A program made the position numbers and the translations under genes. A stretch of 64,000 bases of DNA, from contig NZ_JANARS010000005.1 of assembly GCF_024199985.1 (NCBI RefSeq), forward strand, positions 124,001-188,000. The letters are read 5' to 3'. The DNA is from Nocardioides pinisoli. GTDB lineage: Bacteria; Actinomycetota; Actinomycetes; Propionibacteriales; Nocardioidaceae. Below the pieces are notes generated by a model, which ran no database searches, was not told where the DNA came from, and saw nothing but the letters and a program-made list of their open reading frames with translations. Shown here in pieces: positions 17,510 to 28,313 of the stretch (its first letter is position 1; every line of letters begins with the position of its first letter).

Positions 17510-19297
17510 CTAGGGGGCGTCGTCCGCAGGCTCGGACACCTGGGCAGTCTGCTGCGCCGGGGCGGGCGACGCCTCGGGCGCGTGGCGCGTCGCGGCGAAG
17601 CGCAGGTCGTCGACCTTGCGGGCCGCGGCGCGCATCCGCTCGGGCGTCTCGGGCGAGACCTCCATCGTGTCGAGCAGGTCGGTGTAGCGGCGGCGCTCGG
17701 CGTCGAGCAGGTCACGCATGGAGGTCTCCAGCCGCTGACGGGCGCGCTCGGCGAGCGAGCGGACGGCCTGGTCGCCGAACACCGCCTCGAGCAGCTTCTG
17801 GCCCAGGATCGCGGACCCGCCGGCGATGCCCGCCTCGGCTCCCGTCACCCCCGCGGTGTGGGCGAAGACCACGACCATCAGCGCCACGGACAGGCCGTTG
17901 ACGCCGAAGGCGAGGAAGCGCGCCGTCGAGCGCTTCTCGGCGCCCTCGGTGCGCACCATGTCGAGCACGTCGGACTGCCAGTCGCGGACCGCGCGCTCGG
18001 CCCGTCGGCGGAAGTCGCGCGACGCGCGGCCGAGGTCCTCCCCGGCGTCGCGCAGCAGGATCTGCCCGGCGGCCGTGCTGCGCCACGAGGCCTCGGCGCG
18101 CTCGGCTGCCGCCTCGGCGTGCTCGAGGATGAGCGTCTCGAGGCCGGACTCCACCGCGACGGTGACCCGTTCGGCCTGCTGGGGCTTGCCCTTGACGGCG
18201 TTGACGACGCGGTCGCGGATCCACCCGACGCGGGTCTCCAGCGAGCGCAGCAGCTCACCGGTGCCGACGAACTCCTGCCAGCGGGCCAGCACCTCGCCGC
18301 GCAGCAGGGTGCCGTCGGCCGACGCCTCGCCGACCGCCGTCACGGCCCGGTCGTAGGCCTCGTTGGCGTCCTCGCGCAGGCGGCGCACGGCGTCGACCTG
18401 CTCGGTCGCGGCGTCCGCCACCGAGTGCGTACGACGAGCCAGCGTGCGGATCGCGCCGTCGAGCGTCTGCTGCACCACCGACTGGCGCGCCTCCTGGTCC
18501 TCGGCCAGTGCCCGGAGCCACTGGCGGATCTCCATCACCGACGAGGAGTCCAGCAGCCCCATGTCGGAGACCTCGCCCTCCTCGACGACGAAGAGCGGGG
18601 AGTCCTTGAGGCCGCGGCTGGCGAGCATCCGGGCAAGGTGGGTGGTGATCGTGTCCACCGCCTCCGGCGGCGTGCGGTCCAGGACGATAGCCACCGCGGC
18701 GGAGCGGTCGGCGGCCTTGCGGAGGAAGTCCCACGGCACCTGGTCGGCGTAGCGGGCCGCCGAGGTGACGAAGAGCCACAGGTCGGCGGCAGCGAGCAGC
18801 TGGGCCGCCAGCACGCGGTTCTGCTCCTCGACCGAGTCGATGTCGGGAGCGTCGAGGACCGCGAGCCCGGGCGCCATGACCGGCGACGGCACGAGCTGCA
18901 GCGCCGCGGGGTCGTTGGTCTGGCGGTCCACCCGCTCGAGCTCGGGCAGCAGGCGGTCCTGGCCGAACCACTTCGCGTCGTCGGGGTGGTGCACCAGCAC
19001 GGGCGACCGCGTGGTGGGCCGCAGGACGCCGGGCGCGGTGACCCGGGTGCCGACGAGGGAGTTGACCAGCGTCGACTTGCCGGCGCCGGTCGAGCCACCG
19101 ACGACCGCGAGCAGCGGTGCGTCGAGGGTCATCAGGCGCGGGATGACGTAGTCCTCGAGCTGGTCGACCATCTCTGCGCGAGCGGCTCGCTGCTCCTCGG
19201 CACCGGGGAGCTCGAGCGGCAGCCGCGCCTCCTGCAGGGCGCCGCGCAGGCGCACCAGTGCGGTGAGCATCGCGGTCGTGCTGTCGGGGCCTGTCAT
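17510..19297 (-). CDS. Dynamin-like GTPase (first of a pair)
   Basis: The 595-residue protein has a P-loop GGSTGAGKST (about 66-75), a switch threonine region (RPTTRSP) and G3 LDAPDIDS; the G4 region reads VLDRT. A long helical region with coiled-coil character follows, then a hydrophobic hairpin (FLAFGVNGLSVALMVVVFAH and GAEAGIAGGSAILGQKLLEA, about 465-515) that probably inserts into the membrane. The ATG at 19297 overlaps the prsW stop as ATGA, which indicates translational coupling. The frame is open further upstream, but that part is antisense-like sequence inside prsW. Role is as for its neighbour: membrane remodelling or division, by inference. Confidence 0.85.
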   Translation of the reverse strand: MTGPDSTTAMLTALVRLRGALQEARLPLELPGAEEQRAARAEMVDQLEDYVIPRLMTLDAPLLAVVGGSTGAGKSTLVNSLVGTRVTAPGVLRPTTRSPVLVHHPDDAKWFGQDRLLPELERVDRQTNDPAALQLVPSPVMAPGLAVLDAPDIDSVEEQNRVLAAQLLAAADLWLFVTSAARYADQVPWDFLRKAADRSAAVAIVLDRTPPEAVDTITTHLARMLASRGLKDSPLFVVEEGEVSDMGLLDSSSVMEIRQWLRALAEDQEARQSVVQQTLDGAIRTLARRTHSVADAATEQVDAVRRLREDANEAYDRAVTAVGEASADGTLLRGEVLARWQEFVGTGELLRSLETRVGWIRDRVVNAVKGKPQQAERVTVAVESGLETLILEHAEAAAERAEASWRSTAAGQILLRDAGEDLGRASRDFRRRAERAVRDWQSDVLDMVRTEGAEKRSTARFLAFGVNGLSVALMVVVFAHTAGVTGAEAGIAGGSAILGQKLLEAVFGDQAVRSLAERARQRLETSMRDLLDAERRRYTDLLDTMEVSPETPERMRAAARKVDDLRFAATRHAPEASPAPAQQTAQVSEPADDAP

Positions 19298-20409
19298 CGC
19301 GTGGGGACCACCTGTCCGGGGAAGGAGATGTAGGGGCGGATGCGGCGCAGCTCCTCGACGTGCTCGAGTCCGCGCGCGGAGAAGTCGGCAGGAGCCGTGC
19401 CGCGCAGGTAGCGGTGGTGGAGGTAGCCGAGCTCGATGGCCGCGGCCTGGTAGTCCCGCATGCCGCGCTCGGCGAGCGGCCCGCCGTGGTGCCGGGCCCA
19501 GCGGCGGGCGTGCCGGCGCGCGCGCAGGTCGACCAGCCACGGGATGTCGGTGGCGGGCAGCAGCCCGCGGTCCGCGGCGTCCTGCAGGGCCCGGACGAGC
19601 AGCGGTCGCTCGGAGCGGCGCCGGTAGACGGCGAACGCGACGACGGCGAGGAACACCGGGAACATCAGGGTGCCGTAGACGACGAAGAAGCCGCCGCCCG
19701 AGAGGGTCGAGGAGTTCCAGACGCCGTGGAGGAGCGCGGCGATGGCGAAGCCCGCGATCGGCGCCAGCACCCGGACGACCGTGCGCCGCGAGGCGATGGC
19801 GAGACCGACCCCGATGCCGATGAACGCGGTGAAGAAGGGGTGCGCGAACGGACTGATCAGGCAGCGGACCACGAAGGTCGTCGTCAGCGCGGTGGTGCCG
19901 CCGGGGCCGAGCCCGTCGGTGCCGTCGTAGGCGGCGGCGAGGTAGAGGATGTTCTCGGTGTAGGCGAAGCCGACCCCGACCATCCCGGCGTAGACGATGC
20001 CGTCGAGCACCCCGTCGAGCTCGTGACGCCGCCACCACAGGAGCAGCATCAAGAACGCGCCCTTGGTCAGCTCCTCCGTCACCGGGGCGACGACGGCGAG
20101 GCTGTCGCGCTCACTGGCACCGCCGGCGAGACCGATGCCCTGGAAGACGAGGGCGGCCCCGGTCGCGGCGAAGGCGCCCCAGAGCAGGCCCGCGACGAGC
20201 AGGTTGCGCGGCTCGGGCTCGTAGCGGTCGAGCCACATGAAGCAACCGATCAGCGGGCCCACCGGGACGGCGGCGACCAGCGCGGCGAGCGCCAGGCTGC
20301 CCGGCGCACCCGAGAGCGCGACGACGAAGGCCATCAGGATGCCGCCGAGGAGCACCAGCGCCGCCACCACCACGGTGAAGGCGACACTGTCGCGGCGGCC
20401 TCGTTGCAT
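19294..20409 (-). CDS. PrsW family intramembrane metalloprotease
   Basis: The 371-residue protein has about eight hydrophobic helices. It carries the PrsW motifs: the EPEPRN loop after helix 3, APVTEELTKG (catalytic glutamates), GIVYAGMVGVGFAYTENI and AHPFFTAFIGIG. PrsW proteases cleave transmembrane substrates such as anti-sigma factors. The C-terminal 110 residues are soluble. The ATG at 20409 is 7 nt downstream of TAGGGT (20417-20422), so it probably starts a leaderless operon with the two dynamin-like GTPases. The overlap with the next gene is 4 nt. No anti-sigma factor is adjacent. Confidence 0.9.
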   Translation of the reverse strand: MQRGRRDSVAFTVVVAALVLLGGILMAFVVALSGAPGSLALAALVAAVPVGPLIGCFMWLDRYEPEPRNLLVAGLLWGAFAATGAALVFQGIGLAGGASERDSLAVVAPVTEELTKGAFLMLLLWWRRHELDGVLDGIVYAGMVGVGFAYTENILYLAAAYDGTDGLGPGGTTALTTTFVVRCLISPFAHPFFTAFIGIGVGLAIASRRTVVRVLAPIAGFAIAALLHGVWNSSTLSGGGFFVVYGTLMFPVFLAVVAFAVYRRRSERPLLVRALQDAADRGLLPATDIPWLVDLRARRHARRWARHHGGPLAERGMRDYQAAAIELGYLHHRYLRGTAPADFSARGLEHVEELRRIRPYISFPGQVVPTR

Positions 20410-20429
20410 GGGTCCGACCCTAACGGGCA

Positions 20430-20457
20430 GGTGCGGCGGACCCGGTGCCGCCGCACC
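20430..20457 (-). terminator. Terminator hairpin after the secreted phosphoesterase gene
   Basis: GGTGCGGCGG pairs perfectly with CCGCCGCACC across an 8-nt loop. It lies 14 nt past the end of the leftward phosphoesterase gene and just upstream of the prsW -10 element, so it separates the two transcription units. Confidence 0.65.
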
Positions 20458-20471
20458 CCTACGGGCGTCCG

Positions 20472-23400
20472 TCAGCGGGGTACGACGACCCGGCTGGGCG
20501 GGCTGGTCCGCCGGAGGGTCCCGTAGCCGGGCTTGCGCGCGACGACCCGGACCGAGATCCGCTCGCCGCGGTGCGCGGGTCGCAGCGCGAGCCGCCTCCC
20601 GGTGCCCACCCTCTCGCCGTCCGCGAGCCAGACGAAGCGGAGCCTCGCGCCCGCGGTCCAGTCGCCCGGCCGCACGCGCAGGACGCCTCCCACCGACGGG
20701 CGGCCGAGGACCCGCGGGCGCGGACCGGTCAGGCGCCCGCGCCGGACGTCGACGTCGTCCTCGACACCAGCCGTCGTGGGGGTGAGTCCTCCCGCGGTGC
20801 CGGTGACGGCGACACTGATGCGGTCTCCCCGGTGGCGGGCGCGCAGCTCGAGGGTCGGCCCCGACTCGCCCGCCAGCCGCTCCCCGTCGGCGTACCAGGC
20901 GTAGGTCAGGGTCGTTCCCGCGCCCCAGGTGCCGGGGTCGACGCGCAGCTCACGGCCCACGCGTGCCTTGCCCCGCAGCGTCGGCGTCCCCGCGGCGACC
21001 GCGCCCGCGGTGGGAGACGGCGTCGTGGTGGGGGCTGTCGTCGGGTCCGGGGTCGTCGGCACCGGGGTGGTCGGGTCGGTCGGCTGGCCGGCTGCCGTGA
21101 AGGTGCGCACGACCGAGTGGTCGACCGCGCCGTGGGGGTCGGCGGTCCGCACGTACCACCCGTGTTCGCCCGGCTCGACCGGCCAGGTCGCGGTGAGCGG
21201 GGTCCCGCTCTCGACGTCGTCGAACGCGGCGATCCGCTCGGTGGTGAGGATGTCGATGCTGAGCTCGTCGGTGGACAGCGTCCTGGTCCGCGGCGTCAGG
21301 CCCGACGCGGCGTAGGGGATCTCGAACCGCTGGTGGACCGGCTCCAGCGACGGGTCGTCGGAGTCGAAGTCGTCCAGCGACGGCGAGTAGGTCCGCACGA
21401 TGATCCGGCCGCCGACGTTGTCGAAGTGCAGCAGGCGCAGGTAGCCCAGGCCGCCCTCCGGCAGGCCCTGGTAGTCGAACAGCATCGAGTAGACCGTGCG
21501 GTCCGCGACGCCGTCGCCGTCGTCGTCCATCTCGTCGGTGCGGGTGTAGGCGTCGTGGTAGTGCCCGGAGCCGACCGCGATGACGTTGGCGTTGGGCGTG
21601 ACGACGTCGTCCATGATCCGCTGCGGGATCGGGCCGAGCCCGCCCGTGGTGAGCATGAACTCGTGCAGGTTGAGGATCACCTTGCGCTCGGGGTGCTCGG
21701 CGATCACGCGGTTCAGCCAGCGGATCTGCGGGTCGCCGGCGCCCCAGCCCATCGTCACGACCATCAGGTCGATGCCGTCGGCGCTGACGAGGTTGTAGCT
21801 CCCCCGGTTGTTCTCGTGCGACCCGCCGTACCAGGGCTTGTCGGCGTAGCGCGCCTCGCCGAACCACCGGCCGTAGGCGCCGTAGTCGTTGCGGTGGTGG
21901 CCGACGTCGTGGTTGCCGGCCAGCACGCTGTAGGGGATGCCGGCCTCGTCGAGGTCGCGGTAGGCGGCGTCGGCGCGCTCCCACTGGGCCGGCTGGTCCC
22001 AGTCGTTGACGATGTCGCCGGTGTGCATCAGGTACTGCAGGTCGAGGTTGGCGCGCTGGCCCACGAGGAAGTCGTGGATCGCGCGCTGGTGCCGGTAGAA
22101 GTCGGGGTTCTGGTTGTAGTACTGCGTGTCCGACTCCCACGCGACCGTGAAGTCGTAGGCGTCGCGCGGCGTCACGCCGGCGCCGGAGTAGGGCGGCACC
22201 CGGTCACCGCGGGAGCTCTGCCCGGGGGTCGTGAAACCCTCGGAGTGCTGCACCAGGACGGTCATCCTCCCGTCCGCGACGTGGTCCTTCGCCGGGACGA
22301 GCGCGTCGAGCTCGAAGTCGGTCGGCGCCCCGCCGGTGGTGAGGTGCTCGTCGACCTCGTCCCACTCCCCCGCCGTCACGTCGAGGACGTGCAGCCCGAT
22401 GCGCGCCTCGGCGTTGGCCGAGCCGGACCAGTGGACGCGAGCGGTGAAGTCGTCGCCCGCGCCGTCGGGCACGTCGACGGTGTAGAGCTGGTAGGGGAAG
22501 AGGTCGTCCGACTCCGTGGTGGCGACCAGGCCGTCCGTGGTGGTGATCGCGGCGAGGTCGTCCTCGCCCAGCAGGACCGCCCCGTCGCGCGCCACGCGCC
22601 CGGCGTCGTACGCCGTCCCGGCGCTGGCGGTGACCGCCTCGTCGTCGGCCGCGAGGTGGAAGCCACGACGCAGCTCGACGTCGAGCACGTCGCCCTCCGG
22701 GTCGGTCGGCGTCGCCTCCAGGGCGACCTCGCCCGCCTCGACCTCGGCACCGTCCTCCGGCGCCTGGAGCGCTGCGGACGGCTGCTCCTTCGGCGTGGTG
22801 AACCCGATCGTGCGGGTGCGGGTGTTGCCCAGCACGTCGACGGCGGTGAGCACGACCTCGTGCGGGCCCGCCTCGAGCTCGACCGAGGAGCTCGGGTGCG
22901 GCAGCGTGACCTCCTCGCCGTCGAGGGTCGCCGTCAGCGACTCCACACCGGCCCCGGCGTCGGTGGCCTCCGCGTCGACCTCGAACGAGCCGCGCGGGGT
23001 GACGCCGTCCTCGATCGACGAGGTGACCTGCGGGGCGGAGTTGTCGACGGCGAGCGTCCGCTTGGCCGACTGGCCGCCGGCGGTCGCGCTGATCGCGTGG
23101 GGCCCGTCGGCCACCGCGGCGGTGTCCCACTGGTGCAGCACCGAGTCGAAGGCGTCGTCGGGGACGTCGAACGTGGCCAGGAAGTAGACGAGGTTGGCGT
23201 CGGAGAAGCCGATCCGGGCGTCGGGGGCCGGGCACGCCCGCTCGGTGGGCTCCTGTCCCTCGCCGGCGCCTGCGCACGTGACCGGGCGCAGCACCCGCCC
23301 GTCGGGGAGGGCGAGGCGCGGGTCGATCGCGGTCCAGTCGTCGTTGTTCTCGTCGGGGTCGGGCTCGGGCCAGGCCTTGGTGCCGGCGTAGATGCCGATC

Positions 23401-24779
23401 GTGACCTGCCGGCCGCGGACCACCTGCTCGAGGGGCACGTCGGCCGCGACGGTCTCGGTGCGCTCGTAGAAGCCCTCGTCGAAGACCGTCAGGACCTCGT
23501 CGCCGATCTTCACGCCGTTGCGGAAGAAGGCGTCGGTGTTGGTCGCCTCGAAGGCGAACCGCGGCGCGGCCTCCAGCGACGGTACGACGTCGTCGACCTG
23601 CTGGCCGTCGATGGCCAGCGCGAGGCCCGACGGGTCGCCGTCGGTCGTGGCGGTCAGCGGGGTGTCGCCGGAGACGAAGTCGTCGTCGGCGTGGTTGAGC
23701 CGGACGGGCGGGCGCGGCCCGTCGGCGAGCTCGACGCGGACCGGGCCGAGGGTGGTCGTGTGCGTGCCGTCGGAGACCTCGAGGGTGTAGTCGAGCCACT
23801 GCTTGCCGTAGAGGTCGACGGACGGGATCGTGTGGACGAACCGGTCGGGCGACTCGAAGCGCAGCGACCGGGTGACCGGGTCGCCGACGTCGGTGGCCAG
23901 GGTGAGCTCGGCCGTGCGGACCTGGTGGTCGTCGCGGACGTCGAAGCCGACGGTGAGGTCCTCGGTCTCCGGCAGCAGCGGGCCGCCGGTGAGGTCGTCG
24001 ACCGTCGGGGGCGCGTCGGCGGCCGGCGTCGCGACGAGCCCGTCCGGCACCTGGCCCGGGTGCGTGTAGCCGGGCGTCGGGACGTCGAGCCCGGTCATGG
24101 TCTGGACGGTGCCGTCCTTCGGCTGCGGCACCCACAGGTGGTCGGGCGAGCCGGCCGGGTTCCAGGCGTACTGGATCGCCGTCGTGGCCGTGGTCTGGGC
24201 GTCGTTGAAGTAGTAGGTGGTGCTGGTGTCGATGCCGGTGTTGGTCATCACCTGGATCCCGCGCAGGCCGCCGTTGGCCATACCAGCCGAGCGCACCTCG
24301 ACGAGGTCCTCCCCCGCCGTCAGGCGCGCACCGAAGGCGGCGTTGAAGTCGGCGGCGGTGAGCGCGGCGTTCGCGGCGTTCCGCACCCACAGCACGAGCG
24401 TCTGGCCGGGGTCGATCACCGGGTCGCGCGGCGTCGCGGGCCACAGGGCCTGGTTGGTCGTGACGGCGTTGGCGTCGACGTAGAGGTAGTTGAGGGTGAA
24501 GTCGCGGAACGCGACCGGGGCGTCGGAGGCGTTGTAGACCTCGACGAACTCGTAGGCGTCGGCACCGCCGACGTTGGCGGTGTCCGGCGCCACCTCGGTG
24601 ACCTGCAGGACGGGCGCCCGGAGCCCGGGGTCCGTCGGCGGCGCCGGCGGCTGCGTCGGGACGGCCGCCGCGACGGCGGCCTGCGCAGGAAGGGTCACCG
24701 CCGCGAGGCTCCCGGCCGCGAGGGCGACGGAGGCGAACAGGCTGGTGAGGGAGGGCAGGGCGGATCTCGCGGACGGCAT
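20472..24779 (-). CDS. Large secreted metallophosphoesterase with lamin-tail and Ig-like domains
   Basis: The 1435-residue exported protein has a signal peptide (hydrophobic LFASVALAAGSLAAVTL, cleavage near AQA at 32-34). An N-terminal lamin-tail domain (about 50-200: VLQVTEVAPD, YEFVEVYNASDAPV) and several beta-sandwich stretches follow. A calcineurin-like phosphoesterase domain lies at about 880-1110, with SDTQYYNQN, HTGDIVNDW, AGNHDVGHH and GHYHDAY. The first motif is D-x-Q instead of the usual D-x-H. A Thr/Pro linker (about 1235-1260) leads to two repeats of a GTWxxGxxLxYxWxxDG fold at the C-terminus. There is no sortase motif. The substrate is unknown; extracellular phosphate scavenging or nucleic acid hydrolysis is possible. 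Confidence 0.9.
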   Translation of the reverse strand: MPSARSALPSLTSLFASVALAAGSLAAVTLPAQAAVAAAVPTQPPAPPTDPGLRAPVLQVTEVAPDTANVGGADAYEFVEVYNASDAPVAFRDFTLNYLYVDANAVTTNQALWPATPRDPVIDPGQTLVLWVRNAANAALTAADFNAAFGARLTAGEDLVEVRSAGMANGGLRGIQVMTNTGIDTSTTYYFNDAQTTATTAIQYAWNPAGSPDHLWVPQPKDGTVQTMTGLDVPTPGYTHPGQVPDGLVATPAADAPPTVDDLTGGPLLPETEDLTVGFDVRDDHQVRTAELTLATDVGDPVTRSLRFESPDRFVHTIPSVDLYGKQWLDYTLEVSDGTHTTTLGPVRVELADGPRPPVRLNHADDDFVSGDTPLTATTDGDPSGLALAIDGQQVDDVVPSLEAAPRFAFEATNTDAFFRNGVKIGDEVLTVFDEGFYERTETVAADVPLEQVVRGRQVTIGIYAGTKAWPEPDPDENNDDWTAIDPRLALPDGRVLRPVTCAGAGEGQEPTERACPAPDARIGFSDANLVYFLATFDVPDDAFDSVLHQWDTAAVADGPHAISATAGGQSAKRTLAVDNSAPQVTSSIEDGVTPRGSFEVDAEATDAGAGVESLTATLDGEEVTLPHPSSSVELEAGPHEVVLTAVDVLGNTRTRTIGFTTPKEQPSAALQAPEDGAEVEAGEVALEATPTDPEGDVLDVELRRGFHLAADDEAVTASAGTAYDAGRVARDGAVLLGEDDLAAITTTDGLVATTESDDLFPYQLYTVDVPDGAGDDFTARVHWSGSANAEARIGLHVLDVTAGEWDEVDEHLTTGGAPTDFELDALVPAKDHVADGRMTVLVQHSEGFTTPGQSSRGDRVPPYSGAGVTPRDAYDFTVAWESDTQYYNQNPDFYRHQRAIHDFLVGQRANLDLQYLMHTGDIVNDWDQPAQWERADAAYRDLDEAGIPYSVLAGNHDVGHHRNDYGAYGRWFGEARYADKPWYGGSHENNRGSYNLVSADGIDLMVVTMGWGAGDPQIRWLNRVIAEHPERKVILNLHEFMLTTGGLGPIPQRIMDDVVTPNANVIAVGSGHYHDAYTRTDEMDDDGDGVADRTVYSMLFDYQGLPEGGLGYLRLLHFDNVGGRIIVRTYSPSLDDFDSDDPSLEPVHQRFEIPYAASGLTPRTRTLSTDELSIDILTTERIAAFDDVESGTPLTATWPVEPGEHGWYVRTADPHGAVDHSVVRTFTAAGQPTDPTTPVPTTPDPTTAPTTTPSPTAGAVAAGTPTLRGKARVGRELRVDPGTWGAGTTLTYAWYADGERLAGESGPTLELRARHRGDRISVAVTGTAGGLTPTTAGVEDDVDVRRGRLTGPRPRVLGRPSVGGVLRVRPGDWTAGARLRFVWLADGERVGTGRRLALRPAHRGERISVRVVARKPGYGTLRRTSPPSRVVVPR

Positions 24780-24903
24780 GGCTGCACCCCACAGGTGGCG
24801 CGTGAATCGCTCCGGTACGCCCGGTGAACGCGGCCGCTCGCACAGGCGTCGCGTGGGCCTCGGCGCGTGACCGCGACGGTGCGCGGCGTCGTACAGTGAC
24901 CGC

Positions 24904-26305
<1,402 letters not shown>

Positions 26306-26313
<8 letters not shown>

Positions 26314-27469
26314 CCCGGCGCCCGCGCCCAGCCTCGCGGTCGTCGACGGGCTGCCTCGCTGCCACCACTTCGACGCGTTCCGGTGCCGGTCGTGCATGCT
26401 CCTCGGCACCCCGCGCGGACAGCAGCTCTCCCACAAGGAGGCACACGCTCGCTCGCTCGTCGACTCGCCGGTGTGGCTGCCGACGGTCGCCGGCGCGGAC
26501 GCGGGCTTCCGCAATAAGGCCAAGATGGCGGTCGGCGGCACCGTCGACGCGCTCACGCTGGGCATCCTCGACCGCGACCTCCACGGGGTCGACCTGCGCG
26601 ACTGCGGCCTGCACTCCGACGGGCTGCGGGCGGCCCTCGACCGCATCGCCTCGTGGGCCGCCGACGCCGGCCTGACGCCGTACGACGTGGGCGCGCGGCG
26701 CGGCGAGCTCAAGCACGTGCTGCTCACGGAGTCACCCGACGCAGAGATGCTGCTGCGGCTCGTGATGCGGTCCACGGCGCTGGAGGCGCGCGTGCGCTCC
26801 CGCCTGCCCGCCCTCCTCGACGCGGTGCCGGCGCTGCGGGTGGTGACGATCAACGTGCAGCCCGAGCACAAGGCGGTGCTCGAGGGCGAGCGCGAGGTCG
26901 TGCTGACGGCCGAGTCGGCGCTGCCGATGCGGCTGTCCACCGGGGTCACGCTGCGGCTGGGGCCGCGCTCGTTCTTCCAGACCAACACCGCGATCGCTGA
27001 GGCCCTCTACGACCAGGCGCGCGCCTGGGTGGACGACCTGCCGGACGTCCGGACGGTCTGGGACCTCTACTGCGGCGTGGGCGGCTTCGCCCTGCACCTG
27101 GCCGGACCCGGACGCGAGGTGCTCGGCGTGGAGGTCTCGGCGGACGCGATCGACGCAGCCACGCACTCGGCCGACGAGCTCGGCCTGGAGGCACGGTTCG
27201 TCGCGGCCGACGCGACGTCGTACGCCGGCGCTGCCGACGCCGCGCCGGACCTCGTGGTCGTCAACCCGCCCCGCCGCGGGATCGGCGCCGAGCTGGCCGG
27301 CTGGCTCGAGGAGTCGGGCGTGCGGCACGTCGTCTACTCCTCGTGCAACGCCGAGTCGCTGGCGCGCGACCTCGCGCTGATGCCGTCGCTGCGGCCCGTC
27401 GCGGCGCGGGTGCTCGACATGTTCCCGCACACCACGCACTACGAGGTGATGGTGCTCCTGACGCGGTGA
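26306..27469 (+). CDS. rlmC: 23S rRNA (uracil-C5)-methyltransferase RlmC-type
   Basis: The 387-residue SAM-dependent methyltransferase belongs to the TrmA/RlmC/RlmD family. The N-terminal cysteines CHHFDAFRCRSC (about 19-30) are the iron-sulfur cluster ligands. The central insert and LYCGVGGFALHLAG form the SAM site (about 252-265). NPPRRGIG and the catalytic SSCNAESLARDL are at about 320 and 343. The short N-terminus without a TRAM domain fits RlmC (U747) rather than RlmD. It starts with GTG at 26306 inside the end of pepP and ends directly against the convergent secreted-protein gene with no gap. Confidence 0.9.
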
Positions 27470-28075
27470 TCAGCCGCGGCGGATGCGGGGTCCCGTGCCG
27501 ACGCGCCGCAGGCGCACGGTGTCGCGGTGGCCGTCGTCCACGGTGGACGCGAGCACGGCGGGGTCGGTCATGGGGAGCGGAGCGGCGGCGGTGACGCCCA
27601 CCCGGACCCAGCGGGGCGCGGCGAGGCACGCCGTCGGCACGGACACCGCGACCAGGTCCGCATCGGCGTCGAACCGCGCGCGGAGGCCGCGGCAGTCGAG
27701 CCGCTCCCCGCGTCGTACGAGCATCACGCGCGTGCGCCGTCCCTCCCCCGCCCGCACGTCGACGTCGAACCAGCCGGCCGCGGTCTGGACGAAGACGCGC
27801 GTGGAGTGCTTCCGCACGTCCGCGAGGTCGTGGAAGTGGACCGTGACGGCCAGCCGCCGCTCTCCGTGCGCCGCGACCGTGCGGACGATGTCGGCCGGCG
27901 ACGGGTCGGGCATCGGTGGGAGCTCGGCGTCCTCCTCCGCGAGCCAGCCCACGACCGTCGCGTCGCCCGCCGGGTCGTGGGTCACCACCCTCTCCGCGTG
28001 GGCGGGGGCGGGGAGCAGCAGGAGCGTGAGGGGTGCGAGCAGGCCGAGCACCCGGCGCCCGAGACGGTGCGACAT
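27470..28075 (-). CDS. Secreted protein, unknown function
   Basis: The 201-residue protein has a clear signal peptide (LGLLAPLTLLLLPAPAHA, cleavage near residue 27). The mature part contains THDPAGDATV and beta-rich segments such as RLAVTVHFHDLADVRKHSTR and a C-terminal VRVGVTAAAPL. Two cysteines (RLDCRGLRARF and PTACLAAPRW) could form a disulfide. The frame is open to 28276, but the ATG at 28075 fits the signal peptide and lies 7 nt after TAGAGT (28083-28088). I recognise no enzyme family. Confidence 0.8.
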   Translation of the reverse strand: MSHRLGRRVLGLLAPLTLLLLPAPAHAERVVTHDPAGDATVVGWLAEEDAELPPMPDPSPADIVRTVAAHGERRLAVTVHFHDLADVRKHSTRVFVQTAAGWFDVDVRAGEGRRTRVMLVRRGERLDCRGLRARFDADADLVAVSVPTACLAAPRWVRVGVTAAAPLPMTDPAVLASTVDDGHRDTVRLRRVGTGPRIRRG

Positions 28076-28143
28076 GCCCCGGACTCTAGTGGGCCGCGGG
28101 GATGTGACCCGAACCACGGAATCCGGTGGCGGAGGAGCCGGTT

Positions 28144-28266
28144 GTGCCTGACGTGCGAGCCATAGCGACCCCTGCGACCGTCGGCGACCTGCTGACCCAG
28201 CGGCGCGCCGTCGACCTCGCCCGCACCGAGAGCGCGCTCTGTCGCCTCGGACGCATCCTCGACTGA
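28144..28266 (+). CDS. 40-residue small protein, unknown
   Basis: A short frame starts at GTG 28144, with GGAGGAG about 7 nt upstream, and ends with TGA at 28266. The product begins MPDVRAIATPATVGDLLTQR and ends SALCRLGRILD, amphipathic and probably helical. The near-ideal ribosome site is the main argument that it is translated. It lies between a divergent secreted-protein gene and the symporter gene, 65 nt upstream of the latter. A leader-peptide role is possible but not shown. Confidence 0.45.
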   Translation: MPDVRAIATPATVGDLLTQRRAVDLARTESALCRLGRILD

Positions 28267-28313
28267 CCTCGACCATCCTGCGTCCCCGCCCGGCTCGACA
28301 CCGTGCGGTCCCG

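Noticed and set aside
16427..19333. Open frame of 968 codons on the + strand
   Set aside because: It is antisense to the two dynamin-like GTPase genes, which have P-loops and coherent domains. No recognisable protein is encoded on the + strand.
20445..24827. Open frame of 1460 codons on the + strand
   Set aside because: It is antisense to the secreted phosphoesterase, which has a signal peptide and metal motifs. The + strand product is a low-complexity Val/Arg/Gly string.
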